DNA of 64,000 nucleotides, from NCBI GenBank assembly GCA_001604135.1, contig LVAT01000017.1, forward strand, positions 60,817 to 124,816. Reading direction: 5' to 3'. A model generated the notes under the pieces. It was not told the DNA's origin, did no database searches, and saw only the letters and a list, made by a program, of their open reading frames with translations. A program made the translations under genes and the position numbers. Every line of letters starts with the position of its first letter. The first letter of the stretch is position 1. Source of the stretch: Clostridiales bacterium Firm_14 (GTDB lineage: Bacteria; Bacillota; Clostridia; Saccharofermentanales; Saccharofermentanaceae). This document shows, one piece after another, positions 1-9,154 of the stretch.

Positions 1-204
1 TTCAGTAAAATCTGTAAGGAACTTCGAAAGAACGAATGCGGACAGTTCATAGAACTGCATCGTCTGCATTCTCTCCAAATCTTCCTGTGTAAGCTGGGGT
101 ATTGTCTCAGGCACAAAGAGACCGCCGTCCGGAGCGATGCCTCTGATTATCGCCTCGCTTGAAGAAAACTTTCCTTCATATCCTCTTGTGCTTATATAGT
201 TCAT
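1..204 (-). CDS. thrC: Threonine synthase, N-terminal part (cut by window edge)
   Basis: The minus strand from an ATG at 204 reads MNYISTRGYEGKF, then AIIRGIAPDGGLFVPE, which is the characteristic N-terminus of threonine synthase (PLP enzyme converting O-phosphohomoserine to threonine). Only the first 68 codons lie in the window; the PLP lysine and C-terminus are outside. An AAGGAGAG ribosome site precedes the ATG, and the ATG overlaps the TAA of the upstream gene by one base (TAATG), so the two are translationally coupled. Family assignment is from the N-terminal motif only, but that motif is distinctive. Confidence 0.85.
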   Translation of the reverse strand, partial: MNYISTRGYEGKFSSSEAIIRGIAPDGGLFVPETIPQLTQEDLERMQTMQFYELSAFVLSKFLTDFTE

Positions 205-1193
205 TATGTCTCTCCTTGAGTCGTTGTCGTTGTCGCTGCCGGATCTACCGTAAATGCCGTCAATTCAGTTGACGTCGTCTCAGTAGTGGTGGTGGTCGAC
301 TCTGTTTCCGACTCGCTTTCTACTTCGATCTTGTGTGCTGCAGTATCCTGCGGCATGTTCGCAGTAGAGTATGTGCCAAAGCTGGATTCGTAAGCGCTCG
401 CGAGAGCTGAAACCTCAGGATCGTATCTGTTGCGGTAGAACTCCCTGTGCAGGTATTCGAGCCTGTCCTGGGCGTCGCCGCCGGCTTCGATCTGCTTTAC
501 CAGAGGAATAATACCAAATATGATGAGAAGCGTCACTAGTAACATTGACAGAATTACGACGCCTACGACCACCAAACTTTTCATTCTCTCTCTGGGAGAT
601 TTGATATCCTCAATATCTATTGAATCATCAGGAAGTTCATCAGCTACTCCGCCCGAACGCATCATGATGTCTCTTCTCTCTTTGGAAGAAGCCATTTGAG
701 GCGGTTCGGAGGTCTTCTGTGCCTTAGTAAGGATGGGTGCCTGGAAGTTTGCTCTTGCAGCAGGAGAAGATCCTGATGCCATCTGCGCATTCTTGAGCTT
801 TCCTGCGATGTCTGCAGGCGGCAGATCCGGCGGAGGATTCTTGATGTCCTCTCTTACCATTCTTAATGCTTCCTGTGCGATCGAGAGATACTGCTCTGTC
901 GCAAGCACACCCTGAATGGCGAATACCAGGCTTCCTTCAGCCCTCTTGAACTGGCCTTCCCTCGCAAGGCAGAGGCCGAAGATCAATGCAGGATCTCCCC
1001 ACTTCTGATACTGGGCGATCAAGGGCTTTAAGAATATCTGTGCAACGTCAGTGCCTTCGCCCTGACTGTTCTGTAATGCTCTGTTGTACTGACGGACAAT
1101 GCGGGCTTTCTCTTCATTGCTCACATCGAAAAGAATGAGACTCGCCTCATTTATAGGCTGTATCATCATGCATAAGCTTAAATAGTCGTGCAT
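204..1193 (-). CDS. Unrecognised membrane protein: TPR-like cytosolic half, one TM, Thr-rich tail
   Basis: 329 residues, no family recognised. Residues about 20-115 are helical with a TPR-like look (pattern around DPALIFGLCLAREGQFKRAEGSL), followed by a Pro/Ser-rich linker. One hydrophobic segment lies at about 209-231 (LVVVGVVILSMLLVTLLII). The remaining ~95 residues end in a Glu/Ser/Thr-rich stretch, probably outside the cell. The ATG at 1193 has AAAGGA eight bases upstream; a second ATG at 1169 has no ribosome site, so 1193 is preferred. It overlaps the end of folC by 16 bases and abuts thrC, so it belongs to the long minus-strand gene string. Confidence 0.75.
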   Translation of the reverse strand: MHDYLSLCMMIQPINEASLILFDVSNEEKARIVRQYNRALQNSQGEGTDVAQIFLKPLIAQYQKWGDPALIFGLCLAREGQFKRAEGSLVFAIQGVLATEQYLSIAQEALRMVREDIKNPPPDLPPADIAGKLKNAQMASGSSPAARANFQAPILTKAQKTSEPPQMASSKERRDIMMRSGGVADELPDDSIDIEDIKSPRERMKSLVVVGVVILSMLLVTLLIIFGIIPLVKQIEAGGDAQDRLEYLHREFYRNRYDPEVSALASAYESSFGTYSTANMPQDTAAHKIEVESESETESTTTTTETTSTELTAFTVDPAATTTTTQGET

Positions 1194-2578
1194 TCAATCA
1201 ATCCTTTCAGTGTGGCCCTGATCTGGCCTGCGAGATAAAGCGATCCTGTAGCCAGAATAATCATGCCGTCATCAAGTGATTTGCAGTATGCAAGTCTCGT
1301 GCCTTCGCAGGCATCGGGGACTGCCTCCAAATCGTCGCTGATATTATACACATAATTAATTTTATGTGCGAGAACATCAGCGGGTTCGCTTCTCGGGTTG
1401 TCGGGCGTTACCGTAACCGCGCTCCTGATGTTTATTCCACACGTTTTATAAGCATCAAGGATACCATCAACATCCTTATCGGACATTACGCCCATGAGAA
1501 GTCTTACAGGTTTGCCTCTAAGTGAACCTCCGAGCATCTCGTTCATTGTGGCACCAAGGCTGAGCGCTCCCTGTGGATTATGTCCGCCATCGATAATTAT
1601 CACGGGATCAAGGCTTAAGAGCTCTGCCCTGCACTTCCATCTGGCAAGTGCGATGCCGTCCTTAATTGCCTCTTCTGCTATTCCGCACTTCCTGGCAGCT
1701 TCGATCGCCGTAATGGCATTTCCTATCTGGTGCTTTCCGTTAAGGGCCGTGCTGTAAACCAAGCCCTCATATGTGAATTCCATCCTGCCGTCTTCAGTAA
1801 AACGCGCGCTGTCATAAGCATTACTGCTGCCCGCAAAGGTAAGCAGGATGCCTTTTTCTTCAGCCTTCGAAATGAGCGTTGCCCTTACATCGGGCTTCAT
1901 CTCGTCAGGGAGGATCATGAGATCGGGATCAAAACAAACGGCGGGAGAACCTTCCTTGAAGATTCCTGCCTTCTCGCCCGTTATCTCTGAGATCGTATTG
2001 CCCAGAACGCCCGTGTGATCAAGACCCATTGCGGTAACGACCGTTACCATGGGATCTTTGATGATATTCGTGGAATCAAGCCTGCCGCCTAATCCTACTT
2101 CAAGGACTGCGACATCGATCTTCTTTTCAGCAAAATAGAGGAAGCATATTGCCGTGATGAGCTCAAATTCGGTAGGCTCATCGCACAAGCCTTCCAAGAT
2201 CATCTTCTCGCGTGCCTTTTTAACCCGGGAAGAATACTTTTCGAGATCTTCTGATGAGATCTCTCCATATGAATCGTCTTTAACGTATTTATCAAGTCCT
2301 GCTCTGCCGTCGATTATCCTTATCCTCTCTGAAAAACGCTCGAGATAGGGCGATGTGAATACGCCGACCGTTTTATCTGCGGCTGCCATGATCGATGAGA
2401 TGAATGTCGCGACAGAACCCTTGCCGTTAGTGCCCGCGATATGGACAGACTTAAAGCTGTTCTGGGGATTTCCAAGGAGCTCCATCAGAGTGGTGATTCG
2501 TTCAAGTCCGGGTTTGATGCCGAATTTTAATGCTCCTTCCAAAAGCTCCGGCACCTTGTGATCAGGCATCGGCGGCAT
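1178..2578 (-). CDS. folC: Bifunctional dihydrofolate synthase/folylpolyglutamate synthase
   Basis: 466 residues, normal length for FolC, which adds glutamate to dihydropteroate and to folates. The ATP-binding loop HIAGTNGKGS is at residues 46-55, VGLGGRLDSTN at about 161-171, and the C-terminal Mur-ligase motif IIIDGGHNPQGA at about 327-338, the standard order in this family. The start overlaps the end of the GtrA gene by 17 bases; ATG codons at 2578 and 2569 are both possible. It sits among wall-protein genes rather than other folate genes, so the grouping is probably transcriptional rather than functional. Confidence 0.95.
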   Translation of the reverse strand: MPPMPDHKVPELLEGALKFGIKPGLERITTLMELLGNPQNSFKSVHIAGTNGKGSVATFISSIMAAADKTVGVFTSPYLERFSERIRIIDGRAGLDKYVKDDSYGEISSEDLEKYSSRVKKAREKMILEGLCDEPTEFELITAICFLYFAEKKIDVAVLEVGLGGRLDSTNIIKDPMVTVVTAMGLDHTGVLGNTISEITGEKAGIFKEGSPAVCFDPDLMILPDEMKPDVRATLISKAEEKGILLTFAGSSNAYDSARFTEDGRMEFTYEGLVYSTALNGKHQIGNAITAIEAARKCGIAEEAIKDGIALARWKCRAELLSLDPVIIIDGGHNPQGALSLGATMNEMLGGSLRGKPVRLLMGVMSDKDVDGILDAYKTCGINIRSAVTVTPDNPRSEPADVLAHKINYVYNISDDLEAVPDACEGTRLAYCKSLDDGMIILATGSLYLAGQIRATLKGLIECTTI

Positions 2579-3176
2579 CCTTCTCAGAAGCTTCTTCCGT
2601 CTTCTGCTCTGTCTTGGCGTTGTAATCGACCATGTCCTTCTTCTTGAAGACCATGAGCTTGCTCATTACATAATTTGCAATGACAATGAATACGGAATTT
2701 ATGAGCTTAACGAGATACTCGTAAGTAAAATCAAATGACTTCGAGAAAATGTGGAATGTCGTCATGGGAGTATCAATGGGCTTGCCCGTGAGCGCAACGC
2801 AGCCCCAGATCATAAGTGAATAAAGACCTAACTCAAGGACCAGGAAAGATATTACTCTCGCGCCTGCAAATGACAGGAGTTCTCTTGCGATATTACCCTT
2901 GGATCTGAATACCGTGATCCTGTTGAGGAAATATGCGACAAGAACTGCAATGATCCAGCATACTATCTGGTTAATGATGAACTTGAGAGATATCTCTTTG
3001 CCGAATACCGTAACAAGCATATCGGCTTTTACGGTCTTATCGAAAATTACATAACAGACCCAGTTAACAACTGTAGTGATACCGCCGCTTACAAGATACA
3101 TGAAAAGCTTACGGATCTTTTCCTGCTTTTCCGTAAGATCTTTACCGCCTACAACCAGTGTCTTCAGTTTGCCCAT
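2562..3176 (-). CDS. GtrA-family polytopic membrane protein
   Basis: 204 residues with four hydrophobic segments and the GtrA-like opening (LFMYLVSGGITTVVNWVCY at about 25-43; VAYFLNRITVF near 101). GtrA proteins are proposed to help flip or pass polyprenyl-linked sugars across the membrane for wall or surface glycosylation. The C-terminus is charged (KTEEASEKDAADA). ATG at 3176 follows AAAAGGAATTGAT. Its neighbours are a secreted adhesin-like protein and a glucosaminidase, which fits an envelope role. The precise substrate cannot be told from sequence. Confidence 0.85.
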   Translation of the reverse strand: MGKLKTLVVGGKDLTEKQEKIRKLFMYLVSGGITTVVNWVCYVIFDKTVKADMLVTVFGKEISLKFIINQIVCWIIAVLVAYFLNRITVFRSKGNIARELLSFAGARVISFLVLELGLYSLMIWGCVALTGKPIDTPMTTFHIFSKSFDFTYEYLVKLINSVFIVIANYVMSKLMVFKKKDMVDYNAKTEQKTEEASEKDAADA

Positions 3177-3187
3177 ATCAATTCCTT

Positions 3188-4672
3188 TTATACCCTCTTA
3201 GGTCTCGGATTAGTCCTGTCAGAGACCATTCTCCTGATAATATATACGGCTATTGTTACAATGACCGCTTCAATAATAGCAATTACGAGGAAAACGTCAA
3301 ACAGATAAGAGTATAAAAGTTCGGCTTTTTTATCTGCAAATCTGTATCTGCTGATAGCGCCGGTGCTCTTTTCATAGTAATAGAAGTCCCTGTTGCCGCT
3401 GTCATCGGCAAGATAGCAGATGAATTCGCCGGCTTCGTTCTCATATCCGTTCAGGACGATCGTGCCCGTATCATAAGTAGCAGGCTTAAACTCATCAGGT
3501 ATTACCATTCCGGCAGGAACATCAACGACTTTAAGAATGCCGGACTCCTTAATTACAGTCTTATCCAGTTCATAAGGGATTACAGTCTTCGAATTGATGT
3601 TATAGAAATAAAGGCCCGGCGACTTGGTTCCGTCGAAAAGATATAACAGGACGCTCGCAACGCCGTCTTTCATATAAGCAGGAACGCTGTATCCGTTTAT
3701 TGTCTTAGTCGTCAGGTAAAAACCTTCAGGAACATTTACATCTTCCGGAACATCCAGGAAAGTATATGTTTTTCCTTCGACGTCGACCAGTGACGAATTC
3801 TCCGGAATATTACTCTCTCTGCGGATGACGTGGATCGTGTAACACATGTGATTTATTCCGTCCTGGGCGGTGACGTCTATCTTTACCGCATTGTCCCCTA
3901 AAACAAATTGCTGGTTGCCGGTGATTACCACGGCAGCCCAACGGTTGCTTGCAAGTACGTTTATCTGAACTTCCGTTACGGAACGCTCTACTGAACAATG
4001 GTATTCAGTTATGTTCGGATTGAATTCAGGCGATATCGAAGTGCCCCTTACCTTAAGCTGTGCGATCGTTGCATCGCTTGAAGGACCGGTTCTCACGATC
4101 GGGAGCTTTAATCCGCTTCCGATCTTGGCAGCAACAGTCGTGTCAACCGTCTTGAATTCTCCCAATTCACCAAGCCAGCAGTTAACCTCGCCCCGGCAGT
4201 CAGGAAACAATCTCAATGCGATGGTAAAGAGGACCACCTGGTCATCTGAATAAAAAGATGCTGAAGACTCGTCATCAGGATTTCCGTCTGTGCCGGTATT
4301 CATCATTTTATCCATGACTGTTATCGTGATCTCACCGTTCTCCGGCTGCAACTCGTTATGAAGATAATTGACGAGTTCTTTTCCCATCTCCAAAGAAACA
4401 TATTCGGCCTTGTCCGCATCGAAGCAGAACTTGATGGGGCCGAACTCAGTTATGCCCGGCAGCTTGCTCGCGAGAACATCGACGAGAACGATGTCACCCG
4501 GACCCAGGTTCGATGAATTGGAATTCAGGGAAACCATGATCTCGGAATCTGCTTTTACAATTGGAGCGTTAAGACTTGCCAGACACATCGAGACAACAAG
4601 AACAGCAGCAAAAACGGCAGCGCCGGCCTTAAAAAAAATTGAAACTATCCTGTTGTCAGCAAATGTCTTCAT
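3188..4672 (-). CDS. Secreted, membrane-anchored protein with cohesin-like and cadherin-like beta-sandwich domains
   Basis: 494 residues. A signal segment (about 12-38) is followed by a cohesin-like domain (about 45-190; phrases such as GDIVLVDVLASKLPGI), then a cadherin-like beta-sandwich repeat (about 205-290, KVRGTSISPEFNPNITEY), two small beta repeats, and a C-terminal TM (about 462-482) with a basic tail (NPRPKRV). The ATG at 4672 forms TGATG with the stop of the upstream glucosaminidase gene and has GGGAG nine bases upstream; a TTG one codon earlier is not needed. I infer an external surface protein that partners with the glucosaminidase. Domain names are by eye and moderate in certainty. 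Confidence 0.75.
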   Translation of the reverse strand: MKTFADNRIVSIFFKAGAAVFAAVLVVSMCLASLNAPIVKADSEIMVSLNSNSSNLGPGDIVLVDVLASKLPGITEFGPIKFCFDADKAEYVSLEMGKELVNYLHNELQPENGEITITVMDKMMNTGTDGNPDDESSASFYSDDQVVLFTIALRLFPDCRGEVNCWLGELGEFKTVDTTVAAKIGSGLKLPIVRTGPSSDATIAQLKVRGTSISPEFNPNITEYHCSVERSVTEVQINVLASNRWAAVVITGNQQFVLGDNAVKIDVTAQDGINHMCYTIHVIRRESNIPENSSLVDVEGKTYTFLDVPEDVNVPEGFYLTTKTINGYSVPAYMKDGVASVLLYLFDGTKSPGLYFYNINSKTVIPYELDKTVIKESGILKVVDVPAGMVIPDEFKPATYDTGTIVLNGYENEAGEFICYLADDSGNRDFYYYEKSTGAISRYRFADKKAELLYSYLFDVFLVIAIIEAVIVTIAVYIIRRMVSDRTNPRPKRV

Positions 4673-7197
4673 CAAGGCAGTCTCCCGTATGTGTCAGGCA
4701 TAAAGTTATATACCGGTATCACGAATTCGAATCCGGCATCAGTCATGCCGATCGAATCATAGCTTCTGTAATATCTCTTTCCTTCAGAATACGCCATCAT
4801 TATATTCTGTGCATACTGATGATTGTACTTTTCCGTACCGTCATCGAGGACATCAAACTTCTGGAAATACAAAGTGTTCTGTCCTTTATCAATATAACCC
4901 GAAGCGATCCACTTTGCACCGCCCTTGATAGCTTTATCAACAGAAGTCCACGGGAGAAGGAACTTTGCTTCCTGATCCGTAATCTCCTTACTGTCCCAGT
5001 CCTTGCCCCACTGCGCATATTTCGCGCCATTGATAACAGCGCCGCCGGGTTCGGTCGTTGCATAGGCACCGATGTTGTAGAAATTATAGAAGCCTTCAAA
5101 TCCTGTTACTTCACCTCTCGAAAGGGCTGATTCACCCTTATAGCCCATCTCCTGGATGATCCTGCTCGCGAGGAAATACGGCGATACTCCTGCTTCCTTG
5201 CCGGCTTCAAAGATGATCTGTGCATAGTCATGATCACCGCCGTCCATGAAAGAACCCCTGATGATCTCCCTCACACCGTCGACCGTATGGACCTTGGGAT
5301 CGAACCCGAGCATCTCGAACATGAAGATCTTTTCAGGCGTAAAGAAGTTTCTGGGATCCATGAAGTAGCTTACGACTTCAGATTTCGCAGCCATCCAGTC
5401 GGGCTTATCGTAAACCTTGCTGTTCGGCTTAACGTAATTCGGATAAGATGACTTCTCGATAAGGCTTCTGCCGTAGCTGCTCTCAGCCTCAAGAGCCGTA
5501 TTGAACGTGATATTCGTGTAATAAGGCTTAAAAACATAGCTGGGCTTTAAGTTATGAAGGAGCCAGAGTCCGCTGTAATAGCTTGTAGGGAACTTGGAGA
5601 GCGTATTCTGATAGAATCCGCCCGAATCATTTCCGTTCAAAAGGTAAATGTTATATGAATCGGAATAACCGTCAAAACTCGTGACAGTAAGCGTGATCAA
5701 AGTCTCTCCCTGAGGAAGCTCGAAGATCTCGCCCTGCGTAAGTTCTCTCTCCTGACCGTCGTAATCAGCGGTGATCTTTACATTGGCAGAATAGCCTTCG
5801 AGCGCCGCGCATCTCAGCGCTATGCCCTTTGTGCTTCCTGCGTAGAATCCATAATCACGGACAAGGTAATCGAACTTAGGATAAAGGTCAACATTCTTTG
5901 CCGTAGTATAATCAGCCATCAGAAGTGAAGACAAAGTTCCGTTTATGGGAAGGATCCCTGCCTTTTCCCTCTCGACTTCATAAGTGTTATTCGCCATGTC
6001 GCGAAGCTTAACATTGCCGCTGCCGTCGTCAGTTACGGCCATGTAGGTGCCGTCGAAATAAGCGCCCTCCCTGGACTGGATCATCGTAAACCTGACATCA
6101 TTTTCCGTATTATCAGAAGAGCTTGCCCTGCTGACGCAGACATAGAAGCAGTTGGATACGCCGGTAATTCCGGTTTCTTCTGCTACCGCCTGAGTATCCT
6201 GCTGCTTTCCTCTTAAAACTGCATAAGGGATTCCGGGATTCTCGTTAGTGCCGATGAGCTCTCCCTTAAGATCGTAGAGAGATACCCTGATGTCTTCTGA
6301 TAATCCCGCGAAATTGATATAGCAGTTCTCTTCCTTGCAGTCGATCATGTACCAGGAATTGGGTTTTCCTGCAGGAATAAAAGATTCTTCGACAGAACCT
6401 GGCTCGATTATGAGCTTTTCCGGGATCATGATCTCGCCGCCGGAGATAACCGTTCCGCGTCCGTCAGAACTCCTTAAGAGTGCATAGACTTCGTGTTTTC
6501 CGGGAGCGCAGTCTGCCGTATCCCATGAGAGTACGAATTCCTTGTAATTTGAGTTATTGCCGCTCTTATCCACCGAGTATTTCAGATAGCCGTAGAAGAG
6601 TGAACCGTCGACAAAAAAGTCCGTTCTTACTTCGTCACCTGTCGCAGTATAAGAACCCTTGGATTCCTTGATACCGACAGTATACTGCTCAGCTGAATCA
6701 GCTGTCTTCTCGAGGCTTACGCTCGAGATAACGCTGCCCTGTCCCGAAGGATTGCCGGAAGCCCTGAGTTTCTTGCTCTCCAAAGCAATTGCCCTGTCTA
6801 TCGCAACGACTCTGGAACACTTCTTGAGGTCTCCTAAAATGTAATTCACTTCGTTCTGCCTTGCTTCTCCGTAGATCACGGTGCAGAGGTCACTTGCAAA
6901 CTGTTCATCCGAGATGCCCTTAAGCAGATATTCAGGAGATGTCATGACCGAGATGACGTAATCGCCGCATGAGATAAGGCCGTCTTCAACACGCGCCTTT
7001 GCGATCTTTACCTCGTCTTCGGATAATGACGTCAGGGAGCCTGCACGGGCAACCATGTCATCAGCCGTTTTCAAAGTCTTTCTGTCAGGATCGCTGATTC
7101 CGGTATCAAGACTTATCGCCGTGATAACCGCCAATACGACTCCCAGAACAAGAAATAATGCTGAAACCGCAATATATTCGATACGCCTTACAAACAT
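4672..7197 (-). CDS. Membrane-anchored beta-N-acetylglucosaminidase (GH73-like)
   Basis: 841 residues. A signal anchor spans about 9-30. The middle holds beta-rich regions including a cadherin-like repeat (around GYSANVKITADYDGQ). The C-terminal 190 residues form a glucosaminidase domain: FLASRIIQEMGYKGES then FYNIGAYATTEP match the layout of LytD-type peptidoglycan hydrolases, with Glu683 as the likely catalytic acid. It should cleave the GlcNAc-MurNAc glycan backbone outside the cell. The ATG at 7197 lies after GGGAGGG with a longish spacer. It is coupled to the downstream surface-protein gene by a TGATG overlap. Confidence 0.85.
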   Translation of the reverse strand: MFVRRIEYIAVSALFLVLGVVLAVITAISLDTGISDPDRKTLKTADDMVARAGSLTSLSEDEVKIAKARVEDGLISCGDYVISVMTSPEYLLKGISDEQFASDLCTVIYGEARQNEVNYILGDLKKCSRVVAIDRAIALESKKLRASGNPSGQGSVISSVSLEKTADSAEQYTVGIKESKGSYTATGDEVRTDFFVDGSLFYGYLKYSVDKSGNNSNYKEFVLSWDTADCAPGKHEVYALLRSSDGRGTVISGGEIMIPEKLIIEPGSVEESFIPAGKPNSWYMIDCKEENCYINFAGLSEDIRVSLYDLKGELIGTNENPGIPYAVLRGKQQDTQAVAEETGITGVSNCFYVCVSRASSSDNTENDVRFTMIQSREGAYFDGTYMAVTDDGSGNVKLRDMANNTYEVEREKAGILPINGTLSSLLMADYTTAKNVDLYPKFDYLVRDYGFYAGSTKGIALRCAALEGYSANVKITADYDGQERELTQGEIFELPQGETLITLTVTSFDGYSDSYNIYLLNGNDSGGFYQNTLSKFPTSYYSGLWLLHNLKPSYVFKPYYTNITFNTALEAESSYGRSLIEKSSYPNYVKPNSKVYDKPDWMAAKSEVVSYFMDPRNFFTPEKIFMFEMLGFDPKVHTVDGVREIIRGSFMDGGDHDYAQIIFEAGKEAGVSPYFLASRIIQEMGYKGESALSRGEVTGFEGFYNFYNIGAYATTEPGGAVINGAKYAQWGKDWDSKEITDQEAKFLLPWTSVDKAIKGGAKWIASGYIDKGQNTLYFQKFDVLDDGTEKYNHQYAQNIMMAYSEGKRYYRSYDSIGMTDAGFEFVIPVYNFMPDTYGRLP

Positions 7198-7200
7198 TGG

Positions 7201-7836
7201 TTAAGCATCCCTCCCGGTGATCTTGTCCAATGTGTATCCGTAAGAAGGAACGAAATGGTCCATATAGTAATCGACTTCAGGCATGTTCATCTCCCTGATG
7301 ATCCTGCCCGTAGATTCCTTGGCAGCAGCAAATTCCGCATTGCCCGTACTCTCTTCTCTCAGGCACTTGATATAAGCCGCGATCTTGTCGGCAGCTTTTA
7401 CGAGCTTATGCATCAGCTTCTCTTCTTCCGTATTCTGTGAAGGATCAAGAAGCTCTAAGTATTCGGCCCTCATCTCCGGGTCTTCGGGAAGGAGCTCGAC
7501 GAGGCTTGCAGCAGCCTCAGATTCGACTTCCTTATAAGCCTTTGTGATCTCCTTGTTGCGGTACTTTATAGGCGTAGGAAGATCGCCCGTCAATATCTCG
7601 GTGCAGTCGTGATACAGGGCATATGCCTGAACCTTGTAAGGATCAGGTAAGACCGCTCCCTCCTTATCCTTCTCAAATCTGTTGTGAAGGATCGCGAGGC
7701 AATGCGCGATGACCGCAACGTCAAAGCTGTGTTCCTTAATATTCTCAGTTCTGCTGTTGCGCATCAGCGCCCATCTTTCGATGTACTGCATGCGGTCGAG
7801 CATCGCGAAAAAGCCGTATTCTTCCCTGTTATCCAT
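7201..7836 (-). CDS. HD-domain phosphohydrolase, YfbR-like 5'-deoxynucleotidase
   Basis: About 211 residues. The order of motifs is that of YfbR-type HD hydrolases: ENIKEHSFDVAVIAH, YHDCTEILTGDLPTPIK, then a late Asp (KAADKIAAY). YfbR removes the 5' phosphate from deoxynucleoside monophosphates. ATGs at 7842 and 7836 are both in frame; GGAGA is only one base from the first but seven from the second, so I take 7836. It follows dgt by a few bases, so two HD-type deoxynucleotide hydrolases are co-transcribed, pointing to dNTP pool control. Confidence 0.88.
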   Translation of the reverse strand: MDNREEYGFFAMLDRMQYIERWALMRNSRTENIKEHSFDVAVIAHCLAILHNRFEKDKEGAVLPDPYKVQAYALYHDCTEILTGDLPTPIKYRNKEITKAYKEVESEAAASLVELLPEDPEMRAEYLELLDPSQNTEEEKLMHKLVKAADKIAAYIKCLREESTGNAEFAAAKESTGRIIREMNMPEVDYYMDHFVPSYGYTLDKITGRDA

Positions 7837-7848
7837 TTCCATTCTCCA

Positions 7849-9078
7849 TTAACTCTTATAGATCTCGTTGAAGCTGCTGACCGCAAACGAATCCGTCATG
7901 CCCGCAATGTAATCTGATACATAGATCGGGAGCGGTGTATCGATCCCTGCTTTGTATTCAGGATGGTTCTTGACGAATTCGGCAAACTTCCTGATCGAAG
8001 ATGACTTCGAATCCTCAGCCTTTTCGAGATTCTTAACAGCCTCATAGTAGGCATCGAAAAGACCTTCGAGCATTACGTCGCAGTACTTCTCATATGTCTT
8101 GACCTTACCGGCTGTATAGATCTTTGCAACATTTTCTTTGAGCGTGTGCTCCAATGCGTCGCCCGCGTGATCGCTCATCATGATGCAGCCTTTGTCCATG
8201 CTGTTCTCAATGATGTCCTGAACGAGGAAATTGATGATCTCGGAATTAGAGCTGCCGATCACGTCAGATACGATGGGCACATCGAATTCACTCGCGATGA
8301 CGCCAGTCCTTAACGCATCCTCGATGTCCCTGCCGACATATGCGATCTTGTCCGCAAATCTTACGACACAGCCCTCCATCGTGGCAGGTCCCTTGCGGTA
8401 TTTCTTGGGGATCAGGTAAGACAGATCATCTTCGGTCTTATCCCTGCAGGGAACGAGTTTTCTCTCGTCATAATACTCACCGCAGTGGCAGATGATGCCG
8501 TCCCTTACTTCGAATGTCAGATTGAGGCCGAAATCTTCATTGTGCTTCTCAAGGATATTGAGCACGCGGAGTCCGTTCGATTCGTGCTCGAAATAAAGCT
8601 TCGGATCGATCTCCTTAAGCTTCTTGTTAAGGACTCTTTCACCGCTGTGGCCGAACGGCGTATGTCCGATATCATGACCCAATGCGATCGCCTTGATGAG
8701 ATCGACATTGAGATTAAGCGCGCTTCCTATGGTCGAAGCGATATAGTCGACATAGAGCACGTGCTCAAGTCTGGAACAGATGTGGTCGTTCGCGGGATTA
8801 AAGAAGACCTGCGTCTTGTGCTTAAGACGTCTGAATGCCTGGGAATAAATGATCCTTCCCATATCACGTTCAAAACAGTTCCTGACATCGCCGTAATCTT
8901 CCTTGACGATACGGCCGCGTGACTCAGAACATTTGGTGGCATTTACGCTCAGGATCTTGTCCTTCTGCTCCTGAAGCATCCTGATCTTAGCTTTGGTCGC
9001 TTCGGAGATCTTATCTGACTTTCCGATGCATGCAACACTGTCGGCATAAAGATCCTGGAAACTGAGATTATCTGACAT
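7849..9078 (-). CDS. dgt: Deoxyguanosinetriphosphate triphosphohydrolase-like protein
   Basis: 409 residues. The HD-domain signature of the Dgt family is clear: RDMGRIIYSQAFRRLKHKTQVF (about 72-93), SRLEHVLYV, then LGHDIGHTPFGHSGE (about 131-145). These enzymes release triphosphate from dNTPs. ATG at 9078 follows AAGGAG with a ten-base spacer. A TATAAT on the minus strand at 9113-9118 is a possible -10 box, without a convincing -35; if used, dgt is the first gene of the string running to thrC. Exact dNTP preference cannot be read from sequence. Confidence 0.93.
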   Translation of the reverse strand: MSDNLSFQDLYADSVACIGKSDKISEATKAKIRMLQEQKDKILSVNATKCSESRGRIVKEDYGDVRNCFERDMGRIIYSQAFRRLKHKTQVFFNPANDHICSRLEHVLYVDYIASTIGSALNLNVDLIKAIALGHDIGHTPFGHSGERVLNKKLKEIDPKLYFEHESNGLRVLNILEKHNEDFGLNLTFEVRDGIICHCGEYYDERKLVPCRDKTEDDLSYLIPKKYRKGPATMEGCVVRFADKIAYVGRDIEDALRTGVIASEFDVPIVSDVIGSSNSEIINFLVQDIIENSMDKGCIMMSDHAGDALEHTLKENVAKIYTAGKVKTYEKYCDVMLEGLFDAYYEAVKNLEKAEDSKSSSIRKFAEFVKNHPEYKAGIDTPLPIYVSDYIAGMTDSFAVSSFNEIYKS

Positions 9079-9154
9079 CAGTTGTAGTCTCCTTCTAATT
9101 ACGCATTAAATTATTATACTACAAATGGTGTGCCCTATTCTAAGATGCCCTGTA

